15,351 nt of DNA from Desulfuromonadaceae bacterium GWB2_53_15 (GTDB taxonomy: Bacteria; Desulfobacterota; Desulfuromonadia; Geobacterales; Pseudopelobacteraceae), in contig MHXL01000103.1 of the NCBI GenBank assembly GCA_001824455.1, positions 1 through 15,351 of the forward strand, given 5' to 3'. A model generated the notes under the pieces. That model saw only the letters and a list, made by a program, of their open reading frames with translations. It searched no databases and was not told the origin of the DNA. This document shows, piece by piece, positions 7,569 to 15,351 of the stretch; position 1 is the stretch's first letter; the number at the start of each line of letters is the position of its first letter. A program made the position numbers and the translations under genes.

Positions 7569-8222
7569 ATGCATCAACTCGCTATGGAAAATGGGCAACG
7601 GTTCTTCGATGCCTACGTGGCTAGGTTAGGCAGTGTGAATATAATTGACGTTGGGGCGCAAGACGTAAATGGTTCGCTCCGGCAAATTTGTCCAAGTAAT
7701 GCTTCCTATTTGGGATTAGACTTAGCAAAAGGCAGTGGCGTTGACATCGTTTTAGATGACCCCTATAAACTTCCATTTCATGACAATACGGTTGATATTA
7801 TAGTGAGTACATCGACTTTTGAACACTCTGAAATATTCTGGCTGTTATTCTTGGAATTTATCCGGGTACTCAAACCCGAAGGACTTTTTTACCTGAATGC
7901 GCCCTCACAGAGTGGTTATCATGCATTCCCGGTGGACTGTTATCGGTTTTTCCCCGATAGCGGAAATGCCTTGGCAAAATGGGGAAGGAGATGCGGATAC
8001 AATTGCATCGCTTTAGAACAATACACCAACTTTGGCGATTACGTTTGTGTGTTCCTAAAAGACATAGCTTATCTTGAGCGTCACCCGATTCGGATACTGG
8101 ACAATTGTTTTGAGATATCATTAGGCAGTGTCTATCCCGATCTGGATAAATTTGTACATCCAAAGGATATGCAAGGAAATCCAATATTGTATGCGACGCA
8201 ACTAGGTTCATTTGAGACGTAG
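7569..8222 (+). CDS. Class I SAM-dependent methyltransferase (Methyltransf_11 type)
   Basis: A 217-residue soluble protein with a SAM-binding Rossmann fold. Motif I is IIDVGAQDVNGSL (25-37), followed by the acidic strand YLGLDL (47-52), then DDPYKLPF (63-70) and VDIIVSTSTFEHSEIFW (75-91). The motif-VI region is RVLKPEGLFYLNAPS (99-113), and PVDCYRFFPD (121-130) follows. This pattern fits a methyltransferase type often found in polysaccharide and glycan gene clusters. A sugar or glycan-linked acceptor is likely but not shown. It is the only plus-strand gene here and is visibly AT-rich: a hand count gives about 40% G+C at 7621-7860 against about 57% at 6901-7020 in the neighbouring gene. That suggests separate, probably horizontal, acquisition. 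It converges on the 8256-9773 gene with a 33-bp gap and no clear terminator. Confidence 0.88.
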   Translation: MHQLAMENGQRFFDAYVARLGSVNIIDVGAQDVNGSLRQICPSNASYLGLDLAKGSGVDIVLDDPYKLPFHDNTVDIIVSTSTFEHSEIFWLLFLEFIRVLKPEGLFYLNAPSQSGYHAFPVDCYRFFPDSGNALAKWGRRCGYNCIALEQYTNFGDYVCVFLKDIAYLERHPIRILDNCFEISLGSVYPDLDKFVHPKDMQGNPILYATQLGSFET

Positions 8223-8255
8223 AAAGCGGCTGTAGTGCGACCATCCAATTTACAA

Positions 8256-9773
8256 TCAGACCACCCCCAGACGCTTCAATAATGGTAGCTGACAGACATG
8301 AAATGATCTTATTTGCCGGCCAAGCTCTTCGAGGTTTTCATCCCATGACTGGAGAGCAGCACCATCTTTGATCAGGGCATAATTATGCTCTCGCATCATA
8401 CTCGACACGAAAGACAACGGGTCACCACTGTCGGTCAGCTCACACAACAGCAGTAACCGTTGAACCCAATCCAGCTTAATGCCGGTCTGCACCACGGGAG
8501 ACGCGAGATACTGTGGTTCCATATTAAGAGCCGTTCGTTCCAGCATTGCATAATTGAATTGCCTGGTGCTGACAATAACCTCTGGTGATGGATCGACGGC
8601 CGGCAGTATATAACTGGCAGAAAGTAAAACCATAAGGCTCTGGTGCACATATTCAGGACCGAAGCTGGCAATCTCCGGCTTCAGCAGCATATCATCAAGA
8701 GAGAGATGCTGTTCATCCAGGGCATTCAATACAGCCTTATACAACGCCGGGTCATAATGCGCCTCATTGCGGGAGAAGTTCAGCGTAATCGTGTCTTTTT
8801 CCCTGGGAACAACCAACGCAAAACGGTACCGTGAAACAAGTTCCTGATGAGCAACATTAACCAGCCGTTTACGTCCCTTGGTGAATACATCTCTTCTGAA
8901 TTGTTGGTTCACTGCAAAATCCTTGACGGTCTCCTTCAAGACAGGATCCTCAGTACTGTTCAGTAAATGCTGTTCCTCCAGTGAAAATCTTAGAAAATCA
9001 AGGTTGTCGACAAAACTCGCCGAACCGGCAAAGGTCAAATTTACCGCAGCAAAATTCTTAACCACATCGGCATGATAGAACGGTACCCAATTCTCGTTGA
9101 AATATTCGTGAGCAAGGTAATTTTTGGAGCGCTTACTGAGTTCATCAAAGAAGTTACCTGCAGAGGGATTATTGCTGAAATAGGACAAATTCATTGACTT
9201 CAGTCGCTCCACAAACTTGATGGAAACATTGATCTGTTCTTCTAAAAGACCTGACTCCATATCGGCACAGGAGATCAGCAACTGCCTGATTGGTGCTACG
9301 GAAGACCACCCAGGCAGACAGTTGTAGCTAACGTAAACAACACCACCGACCTTGAGTTTGCACCGGATAAAATCAACAATATGTTTACGGTTATCTGCGT
9401 TGACCCAGGAATAAACACCATGCAGGGTGATGAAATCGAATTCCGGCAGCGGAAGCCTCCCGAGATCGTCAAAGGATGCCTCCCAGAAGGTCGCATTCGC
9501 AAGCCCGGCCTGACTGGACAACTCGCGGGCACCCAGGATATGCGCCCGGTTAAAGTCAATCCCGTGGAACTGACCTTCGGGATGGCAGGATGCAAAAATG
9601 TTCGTGGACAGCCCCTGTCCGCAACCTAAATCACAACACGAGAAGCCTTGGTTTAGCGGTATCGGCTCTATCCCCTGCATGGTCAGCACTAAATTCAGAG
9701 CAGACGGTCCCAGCTCACGGCAAAAATGATGAATATATTCTATATCGGCTACATATCCGTCTATCCTGGCCAT
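8256..9773 (-). CDS. Methyltransferase with regulatory domain (MethyTransf_Reg; PKMT-like)
   Basis: A 505-residue soluble protein. The N-terminal SAM-binding domain shows CCDLGCGQG (46-54), GIDFN (71-75), FDFITLHGVYSWV (112-124) and YVSYNCLPGW (147-156). The YNxLPGW box followed by a helical middle region and a long C-terminal domain is typical of proteins carrying the MethyTransf_Reg domain (PF10119). That group includes the rickettsial protein-lysine methyltransferases PKMT1/PKMT2, which methylate an outer-surface protein. The middle regulatory region is roughly residues 210-310, and the C-terminal 200 residues are not recognised in detail. The ATG at 9773 has GGAG 6 nt upstream (9780-9783). 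It follows the 1,408-codon gene on the same strand after 86 bp and is probably co-transcribed. Protein lysine methylation, possibly of flagellin, is a reasonable hypothesis; a small-molecule or glycan substrate remains possible. Confidence 0.85.
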   Translation of the reverse strand: MARIDGYVADIEYIHHFCRELGPSALNLVLTMQGIEPIPLNQGFSCCDLGCGQGLSTNIFASCHPEGQFHGIDFNRAHILGARELSSQAGLANATFWEASFDDLGRLPLPEFDFITLHGVYSWVNADNRKHIVDFIRCKLKVGGVVYVSYNCLPGWSSVAPIRQLLISCADMESGLLEEQINVSIKFVERLKSMNLSYFSNNPSAGNFFDELSKRSKNYLAHEYFNENWVPFYHADVVKNFAAVNLTFAGSASFVDNLDFLRFSLEEQHLLNSTEDPVLKETVKDFAVNQQFRRDVFTKGRKRLVNVAHQELVSRYRFALVVPREKDTITLNFSRNEAHYDPALYKAVLNALDEQHLSLDDMLLKPEIASFGPEYVHQSLMVLLSASYILPAVDPSPEVIVSTRQFNYAMLERTALNMEPQYLASPVVQTGIKLDWVQRLLLLCELTDSGDPLSFVSSMMREHNYALIKDGAALQSWDENLEELGRQIRSFHVCQLPLLKRLGVV

Positions 9774-9859
9774 CCGTTACTCCGGTAAAAACTCATATTC
9801 AAATTCAAAAACCATAATTTTTATAAATTTCAAGTGAAAGCATCGTTGGTTTGTCAACA
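9774..9859 (-). promoter_or_regulatory. AT-rich intergenic spacer with RBS for the PKMT-like gene
   Basis: This 86-bp spacer is AT-rich in its centre. The GGAG at 9780-9783 is a good Shine-Dalgarno for the gene starting at 9773. A minus-strand TTGACA (9857-9852) lacks a -10 box at the right distance. No terminator hairpin was found after the upstream gene's stop at 9860, so read-through is expected. Confidence 0.5.
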
Positions 9860-12800
9860 CTATACGGTGGAATTCCTGCCGGAAACATTCTTCAGAAATT
9901 TCTCCAGCTCAGCGACACAGGCGCTATCCCGGTAAATTTTACGCTTGTTTCTGGAAATCACGGCCGAAATATCATCTCGCCATTGCTTATCCTGAGCCAG
10001 CCGAGCCGCGATGGAAATATATTCTTCCGTATTGGTGGCAATCGTATCTTCAACCCCGATCATCTTCAGAATCGCATAGGCGTGCCTGCCCCGCATGAAT
10101 GATCCGGGAAGGGTAACAATCGGCTTATTGAACGGCAGTGATTCAAATACCGTATTGCATCCCGACCATTCGATGCTGTCCAGAAAAATATCCATCCGGG
10201 CATTCAGAGCCGAAAAATCGGCAGCGTTGAGGTGCGGCATCACCAAAACATGGTCCGAGGCCTTGAGCCCATGATCCTGGAATGCCAGTTCAAGTCTCCG
10301 CATAAATTTCTCCGTCAGCTCGGAAACCTGGCTGGCGATAAATATGAAACGAGCATTTTTTGCCGCCGCGGCTATTGCCGGAAAAACAAAATCATACTGG
10401 GGCAGATACTTAAGAAGGTTCTGGCTGCAAAGGAAAACAACATCATGCTGTTCAAGCCCTGAAATGTCCAGGTTCACGGAAGCATCCATCTTTAGTTCGG
10501 CCGGTTCGTACCAGATGGACAAGTTGGGAAGCCGAACAAGTTTTTCGGTATAGTGTTCGTCGCCAGTCGGCGGCTCCATCAGGTCACTGCTGATAAAATA
10601 GTCCACCGTCGGCATTCCGGTTGTCACCGGATGTCCCCAGGACGCACACTGGACCGGCGCAAGCCTCAAAGCAGCCAATTTGAGCGTAACCGTATCCATG
10701 CCGATTCCCGGATAGATCAGTACATCAAAGCCCTGTTCATGGATTGCTGATGCAAGCGTTTCCATATCGCTGCTCTGCAGAAAGAAATCGGCCAGCGAAC
10801 GAGCCGATTCCGTTGCCATGTCACTGATTTCACCGGTGTGGAAGCAGTGGATTGAAAACATTTCTCGGTCAAGCTGCTCCAGCCACCCCCTGATGGGAAT
10901 CTTCCAGTTTGAATGGTTATGAAAATAATTCGATACGATACCGATCTTGATTTTATCGCTTGATGATCGCCGTGGCAGCGGATGGGTAAACTGTGGGTAC
11001 TTTGCAGACATGACGGAACAGATCCAGGAGCCGTATTTTGCCTGCAAATCTTTTACGTTGCAGCCAAGATAAGGAAGAAAAAAGGGGGGCAATGCGCCTA
11101 TCCCGTCAACGGCATTATCGATCTGTTCTGCAGTATCGAGAGTAAGGCTGCAAATAAGGTTATCAAGCTCATCAGCGTAGTTCTGCATCATGGTAACAGT
11201 TTCCGCCTGATTCAGGCATACCGTGAAAGACGACATGCAGCACAGCACCCGTGCATATACATGGGAAGGCTCCAACTCCACAGCCCGCAGCAGATAGGCA
11301 CGCGACTCCTGCCAGCGCCCTGTCTCCCTGGCAGCATGACCGGCCAGGTAGTATCCATAGGAGACATCACTGACAATGCGAATGAAATGGCGCGCATGAT
11401 GGTAGGACTCTTCAAAGTTTTTCATGCGCAGCAGGACATGCGACAGCCTGAGCAGACATTCCGGATTATTCGGCTCCTGGGCCAAGGCCAGCCGGTAGGT
11501 ATCCGCGGCATCGCCGAGCCGGTTCAGCGCAACCTGAGCGTCCGCTTGTTCAAGAAGACTGTCAAATTTGCTCGATTTATCAGGCAAGGCCACACTCGTC
11601 CCGGCAGAGTCGTACGAAGCCTGTGGTGGGGGCTCCTGCCGGCCTGCTCCCCCGGATTGTTGCAGCCTGTTGAATTCGTTGAGCAATCCCAGGTAAATCG
11701 CCGGATGAACACAGTCGATAAATTGTGCATCCCGATCACACTTATATCCGCTTTTTACAAGTGCATCATGGAGGGTATGACCGGATTTCACATAAAGAAA
11801 CGTATTTTGTCGATAGCATGGCTCAACCCTGTCATCGTTCCAGAAGTTCGGACGGAAAAGGTCGAACAGGGCATAACCGCGATCAAAAAACTTCCCGGCC
11901 CAAAAACTGTGAGGTCTGGTGTTTATGTGGTTAACGCCCGGCTGTCCACTGAATGCGGCGCCAAACAGTACCACATCTGACAGGCTGGACAGCGATTCTA
12001 CAAAGGCATCAGAAGATTCGGGCCGCAGGTGTTCTGCAACCTCAAGGGAAATCGCCAAATCAAAGGGTCCGGTCAGCGTCAGCCTCTTCTCCAGATTGGC
12101 CGGGTGAAACTCGATATCAGGGTCGAGCATGGCTGCTTGCGAATTCCAGTCACCATCGACACCCACTGTGCGCCTGACTCCGAAGTCCCGGCAGGTGGCC
12201 AGCCACGCGCCTCTGCCGCAGCCGATGTCGGCGACGCTTTCGGGAACTCCCCAGATTGAGAAGAGATGATAAAGAAATATCTGGGCCGACTGGAGACTGC
12301 CAAAAATTTGGCTATCGTAGAAATCCTGCCCATACATACTGTCGCCCATGATCGCATTCCCGGCATCAGAAGTAATATTGGATATCGAATAGTCACGGCC
12401 CAGGCCTGAATCGCCGGCTGGACGAAACAAGGCGATCAGGTCGCAATTAATATCTTGTCTGCAGAAATCGGTATAATAGTTGGAAGGGATTTGAGTGCCG
12501 TTATAATATATTTCCAAGCCATATGAATGGATCAGTTCCAACAGGGCGACCATCGAATACCCTGCCATTTTTGTCAGTTTCGGATCGAACTCAAACTCTA
12601 TGACCAGTTTTTCAAACGGGCGGCAGGCGGCAATGAAATCTTTCGCACCTGCTAAAACTGCGGTTTCGTACCCCTGGACATCGATCTTTAACAATCTGGC
12701 GTTGCCGGGTCCGAATTCTTTGCCATGTTCTTCAAACCAATGGTCAATAGTCTCAGCCGGGACCGTGAATCGGTTCACCTCAGGGCTTGATACGTTTGCG

Positions 12801-14086
12801 TTAGCGACATCTTCGCCAAAAGATGCGTTGTCCGCTCTCCCCAGCGGAACATACAGGTTTGTCTTGCCAACCCGCGAGGACACTGCAGCTTCTATCAGGG
12901 TGATATTGTCGAAGCGATTGCGCGCAATGGATTGTTTCATGGCTTCAACATTGTCTGCAACCGGCTCGAACGCGACTACTCTCCGAGGTATTGATGCGAC
13001 CGGAAAAGCCGAAAGACCAAGGTTCGCGCCGACATCGATCATAAAATCTTCAGGTGCGCTTCCCTTCATATAGCCGCTGTATTTTTCGACATAGTCGCCA
13101 ATCCGGTGAGCACCATCGCCTAGATGGTCCAGATGCACGTGGCACCCGGGAATCAGTGCTAAAAAGTATGAAGGATTACCGGCTATTTCTACCCAATGGA
13201 CGTTATGCACCTTATTCTCAATTACCTGTATTCGGGCGTGTGGAGGACAATCGTCAGCATGCCCCTTATATTTAAAGTCAGGATCAGCGAAGTAGACCTC
13301 TTCGGTACATCCGCCAAAGAACCAGGCGACCTCGGAGTAGGTGGACATGGCAGTAAGGACCAAATGAGTTGCCTTTGAAAGAACCAGCAACTCGACGATG
13401 TCATCCAACATTTCTTCACGACTGTTCTGTTGCCACGGTTTTGGCACCCTCTGCTCGGCCCTCTCCATGGTAATCAGTTTTTTGTTTAAAGCTGCCGACA
13501 GGCTTTTGATAAATGCTGGGTCATCGCTGGTTACAAATAGTTCCTTGTCTTGAAAACGGGAGCAGACTGCAACAAAAGCCTCGAAGTCGAACCATTTGCG
13601 TCTTCTTTCGGGCTCATCGAACCAGGTTCGTGCATGCACTCCGACATACTGATCAGGCAGTTCTCGAAGGCGCGCATTGACTCGTGCCATTATTTCTTCA
13701 CTGAAACAAATCTGCGAAAACTGTTTTTTGAGTACCGCCAGAATGGGCTGTGGTATTTTCAAGTATTCAAAATCAATAGTTCTGGATTGAGTGTCACCGG
13801 GGAAATCGACCCCTTTGTACCCAGTGGAACAATCAGAAAATCCTGGAGGGAGTAACTTCCTGAGATCAGCGGGCAGTTCAAAACGCCACGTGTTAAGAAG
13901 GACGGAATCAGCCGGAATATGATTGTTTTTTCTGAACGTATCACAAAATATATCAGCGTATTCCATGCCGCAAAAAAGCTCTGGCGGCCAATACACCTTA
14001 TACTCCGTATCAAACAAAGACGCGCTGATCAGACTTTTCAACCGGTTGGCAAAACCACTATTGGGAAATACAATTAATTGGCTCAT
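9860..14086 (-). CDS. Five-domain glycan enzyme: fucosyltransferase-like / FkbM / methyltransferase / TPR / OGT-like
   Basis: 1,408 residues, predicted cytoplasmic. (1) 1-275: GT-B-like domain with SGFANRLKSL (10-19), VGVHARTW (148-155) and STYSEVAWFFGG (248-259), resembling fucosyltransferase families (GT11/GT23/O-FucT type); exact family unsure. (2) About 345-555: FkbM SAM methyltransferase with MIDVGANLGL, AFEPV and KIDVQGYE. (3) About 585-765: class I methyltransferase with VADIGCGRGAWL (618-629) and GVDGD. A Gly/Pro/Gln-rich linker spans 810-845. (4) About 845-945: TPRs. (5) About 1045-1400: O-GlcNAc-transferase-like (GT41/SPINDLY) domain with VSNYFHNHS (His1058 probably equals the OGT catalytic-region His), PVQCASWGHPVTTG, Lys1226 in LLKYLP, and GCNTVFESLPFNKPIVTLPG. 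The protein could transfer sugars at both ends and methylate in the middle. GGAGG (14102-14106) is 15 nt from the ATG, unusually far, but an in-frame TAG just before the ATG excludes an earlier start. Confidence 0.9.
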   Translation of the reverse strand: MSQLIVFPNSGFANRLKSLISASLFDTEYKVYWPPELFCGMEYADIFCDTFRKNNHIPADSVLLNTWRFELPADLRKLLPPGFSDCSTGYKGVDFPGDTQSRTIDFEYLKIPQPILAVLKKQFSQICFSEEIMARVNARLRELPDQYVGVHARTWFDEPERRRKWFDFEAFVAVCSRFQDKELFVTSDDPAFIKSLSAALNKKLITMERAEQRVPKPWQQNSREEMLDDIVELLVLSKATHLVLTAMSTYSEVAWFFGGCTEEVYFADPDFKYKGHADDCPPHARIQVIENKVHNVHWVEIAGNPSYFLALIPGCHVHLDHLGDGAHRIGDYVEKYSGYMKGSAPEDFMIDVGANLGLSAFPVASIPRRVVAFEPVADNVEAMKQSIARNRFDNITLIEAAVSSRVGKTNLYVPLGRADNASFGEDVANANVSSPEVNRFTVPAETIDHWFEEHGKEFGPGNARLLKIDVQGYETAVLAGAKDFIAACRPFEKLVIEFEFDPKLTKMAGYSMVALLELIHSYGLEIYYNGTQIPSNYYTDFCRQDINCDLIALFRPAGDSGLGRDYSISNITSDAGNAIMGDSMYGQDFYDSQIFGSLQSAQIFLYHLFSIWGVPESVADIGCGRGAWLATCRDFGVRRTVGVDGDWNSQAAMLDPDIEFHPANLEKRLTLTGPFDLAISLEVAEHLRPESSDAFVESLSSLSDVVLFGAAFSGQPGVNHINTRPHSFWAGKFFDRGYALFDLFRPNFWNDDRVEPCYRQNTFLYVKSGHTLHDALVKSGYKCDRDAQFIDCVHPAIYLGLLNEFNRLQQSGGAGRQEPPPQASYDSAGTSVALPDKSSKFDSLLEQADAQVALNRLGDAADTYRLALAQEPNNPECLLRLSHVLLRMKNFEESYHHARHFIRIVSDVSYGYYLAGHAARETGRWQESRAYLLRAVELEPSHVYARVLCCMSSFTVCLNQAETVTMMQNYADELDNLICSLTLDTAEQIDNAVDGIGALPPFFLPYLGCNVKDLQAKYGSWICSVMSAKYPQFTHPLPRRSSSDKIKIGIVSNYFHNHSNWKIPIRGWLEQLDREMFSIHCFHTGEISDMATESARSLADFFLQSSDMETLASAIHEQGFDVLIYPGIGMDTVTLKLAALRLAPVQCASWGHPVTTGMPTVDYFISSDLMEPPTGDEHYTEKLVRLPNLSIWYEPAELKMDASVNLDISGLEQHDVVFLCSQNLLKYLPQYDFVFPAIAAAAKNARFIFIASQVSELTEKFMRRLELAFQDHGLKASDHVLVMPHLNAADFSALNARMDIFLDSIEWSGCNTVFESLPFNKPIVTLPGSFMRGRHAYAILKMIGVEDTIATNTEEYISIAARLAQDKQWRDDISAVISRNKRKIYRDSACVAELEKFLKNVSGRNSTV

Positions 14087-14101
14087 CTAATGTATGGAAA
14101 T

Positions 14102-14106
14102 CCTCC
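14102..14106 (-). promoter_or_regulatory. Distant Shine-Dalgarno of the five-domain gene
   Basis: GGAGG on the minus strand is the only purine-rich box upstream of the ATG at 14086. Its 15-nt spacing is about twice the usual distance. The codon immediately before the ATG is TAG in the same frame, so the start cannot move upstream. Weak or regulated initiation is a possible consequence. Confidence 0.45.
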
Positions 14107-14153
14107 GAAAAAGTTGGACAACCGACCTCAACCAATCAGCCATTTTTAATGGT

Positions 14154-14879
14154 TTAACGTGCATAGATATCTCCCCAGAGATCCGGGGAGGTCGACAGAA
14201 ACAACGCCTTTACGATCTCATAATAAGGGACCCAATCCGGCCACTGGAATTCAGGTTGATCGCCAATGGAAACATTGAAATGACGATACCCCAAGCGGAT
14301 AAGCATCTCAATTACTTCCATCGAATGTTCGATGTATTCCGAGGTAAACTCGAAAGAGATAACGCCAATTTTCGAAGAGAGTCCTCTCACAACATCACGT
14401 TCAAAACCTTCCACATCTATCTTGCAATATCGCGGGGTTCCGAATTCTGAAACAAGATCGTCAAGTGTCGTGATCGGCACTTCTATCTGCTGATCCCACA
14501 CCATATTTTTGAAACGCCCGACCTTCCAGTGTTCTGCAAATGTGCTTAAAATGTCGGTTTCCGATGAAATACTCATGCTGGAACGGCCGCGAATGGCTCC
14601 AACGCCTTTTTCAACAACGGTAACATGCGGATTCATTGAGAATCGATCACGTATTGCTGCAGCCAAATTCGGTTGCGGTTCGATACACACGACACGCGCG
14701 CCGGCACGGGCAAATTCCTGGGCAATGCTACCTCTATTGGCCCCAACGTCAAAAACGAGGTCTCCCGGAGAAATTATATTTAGTATGGAGTGCTGTGTCG
14801 CCATGATCATCCCTTTCTTGCTGCCGGGGGCTGCCGGCGAGTTGACATCAGACGCGTGACAATGCGCGGTCGCTGTCAT
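14154..14879 (-). CDS. FkbM family SAM-dependent methyltransferase
   Basis: 241 residues from the ATG at 14879. The SAM-binding motif VFDVGANRGSIAQEFARAG is at about 42-60, followed by VVCIEPQPN (62-70) and the family's second signature, YCKIDVEGFERDVVRGL (about 151-167), then VISFEFTSEYIE. FkbM enzymes O-methylate sugars or polyketides; here a glycan sugar is the likely acceptor. The gene starts 13 nt after the stop of the TPR gene at 14893, so the two are probably one operon, and the next gene follows after 67 bp. The first 25 residues are low-complexity. An alternative ATG at 14804 (residue 26) has AAAGGG 6 nt upstream and begins closer to the conserved domain, so the true start is uncertain. 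It resembles the embedded FkbM domain of the following gene in type. Confidence 0.92.
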   Translation of the reverse strand: MTATAHCHASDVNSPAAPGSKKGMIMATQHSILNIISPGDLVFDVGANRGSIAQEFARAGARVVCIEPQPNLAAAIRDRFSMNPHVTVVEKGVGAIRGRSSMSISSETDILSTFAEHWKVGRFKNMVWDQQIEVPITTLDDLVSEFGTPRYCKIDVEGFERDVVRGLSSKIGVISFEFTSEYIEHSMEVIEMLIRLGYRHFNVSIGDQPEFQWPDWVPYYEIVKALFLSTSPDLWGDIYAR

Positions 14880-14892
14880 ATCGAACCTGTCT

Positions 14893-15351
14893 CTACAGGG
14901 CAGCTATCTTGTTCAGACGCAGTTTATGATGCTGAATCAGAAGCTGATTGGTAGTATCGCCCTGCCTTATGTAATCATGCAGCAGTTCATCCAGAATTGC
15001 GTTGTATGAATCGATATTTTTTCCATCAATTTCTCTGTCATAACCATCGAAACGGTTATAGACCAGATACAGAACCCTTGCCCGGCAATGCGCTTGGTTG
15101 GCATCTTCGCCTGCATCTTCATGCAGCAGTACCTGTTTCAATGTTTTGGCAGGCATGAACAGTTCGTTCATGTTGAGACATTCCGTCACACTCGATAATG
15201 CCTTCTGATGATCCTTGATGGCATAATAGGCCAGCGCGATGAGGTAGAGCAGCTCATGGTCGGTTTTGTCAAACCATAAAGCCTGCCTGCAATTGTGGGC
15301 AACCTCTTCGTAATTACCTTTTTCGTACTCCGCCTGTGCCCGTTGCTTCAA
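14893..15351 (-). CDS. TPR-containing protein, C-terminal part (5' end outside window)
   Basis: 152 codons open to the right edge and ending TAG at 14893-14895. The first codon in the window is TTG, but the frame is still open there, so the gene very probably continues upstream. The visible part starts with about two TPR units (AEYEKGNYEEVAHNCRQALW, then LLYLIALAYYAIKDHQKAL). An unrecognised helical tail of about 75 residues follows (RARVLYLVYNRFDGYDREI...). No catalytic motif is visible. As a TPR protein directly upstream of an FkbM methyltransferase and an OGT-like enzyme, it may be the end of another TPR-glycosyltransferase or a scaffold. Its function cannot be named from this fragment. 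Confidence 0.75.
   Translation of the reverse strand: MKQRAQAEYEKGNYEEVAHNCRQALWFDKTDHELLYLIALAYYAIKDHQKALSSVTECLNMNELFMPAKTLKQVLLHEDAGEDANQAHCRARVLYLVYNRFDGYDREIDGKNIDSYNAILDELLHDYIRQGDTTNQLLIQHHKLRLNKIAAL

Noticed and set aside
9852..9857. TTGACA as a -35 box for the PKMT-like gene
   Set aside because: No acceptable -10 element lies 16-18 bases downstream; the nearest TATAAA is about 26 bases away.
10982..11980. Long plus-strand open frame (332 codons) inside the five-domain gene
   Set aside because: It lies opposite clearly conserved methyltransferase, TPR and OGT-like coding sequence, has no recognisable domain and is best explained as a shadow frame.
14139..14153. Inverted repeat CCATT-TTT-AATGG just after the FkbM stop as a terminator
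   Set aside because: The stem is only 5 AT-rich base pairs and no T-run follows on the minus strand.

Overview
The window (15,351 bp, roughly half G+C) looks like a surface-glycan and flagellin-modification locus from a motile Gram-negative proteobacterium. The flagellin N-terminus contains the 'NPTNFF' form of the domain-D0/D1 helix. I associate this form with alphaproteobacterial (Rhodospirillales-type), magnetotactic and some deltaproteobacterial flagellins. Heptosyltransferase-like and O-GlcNAc-transferase-like domains fused to TPRs, together with FkbM methyltransferases, fit the same broad group. The sequence alone does not settle the genus.

Layout, left to right. Positions 1-656 (minus strand) hold most of a small flagellin; its 3' end lies beyond the left edge. 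An almost consensus sigma-28 promoter (722-748) lies inside the last codons of the next gene. Positions 715-7500 (minus) hold a giant gene of about 2,260 codons. It encodes four complete [TPR + family-9-like glycosyltransferase] modules, then a lone C-terminal half-module, then TPRs and a lone N-terminal half-module. A short divergent intergenic region (7501-7568) separates it from an AT-rich SAM-dependent methyltransferase on the plus strand (7569-8222). Three further complete minus-strand genes follow: a methyltransferase with a MethyTransf_Reg-type architecture (8256-9773), a 1,408-residue multidomain protein (9860-14086: fucosyltransferase-like, FkbM methyltransferase, class I methyltransferase, TPR, O-GlcNAc-transferase-like), and a stand-alone FkbM methyltransferase (14154-14879). 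The C-terminal part of another TPR protein (14893-15351) runs off the right edge.

Reading the genes together (inference): the glycosyltransferase modules could build a glycan stepwise, the sugar methyltransferases (FkbM and class I) could cap or decorate it, and the OGT-like domain or the PKMT-like methyltransferase could act on a protein. Flagellin, encoded next door under its own sigma-28 promoter, is the obvious candidate acceptor, but nothing in the sequence proves it. No Maf-type glycosyltransferase and no nucleotide-sugar biosynthesis genes are present in this window. No RNA genes, insertion sequences, CRISPR arrays or convincing intrinsic terminators were seen, and no stretch over 300 bp lacks a gene.
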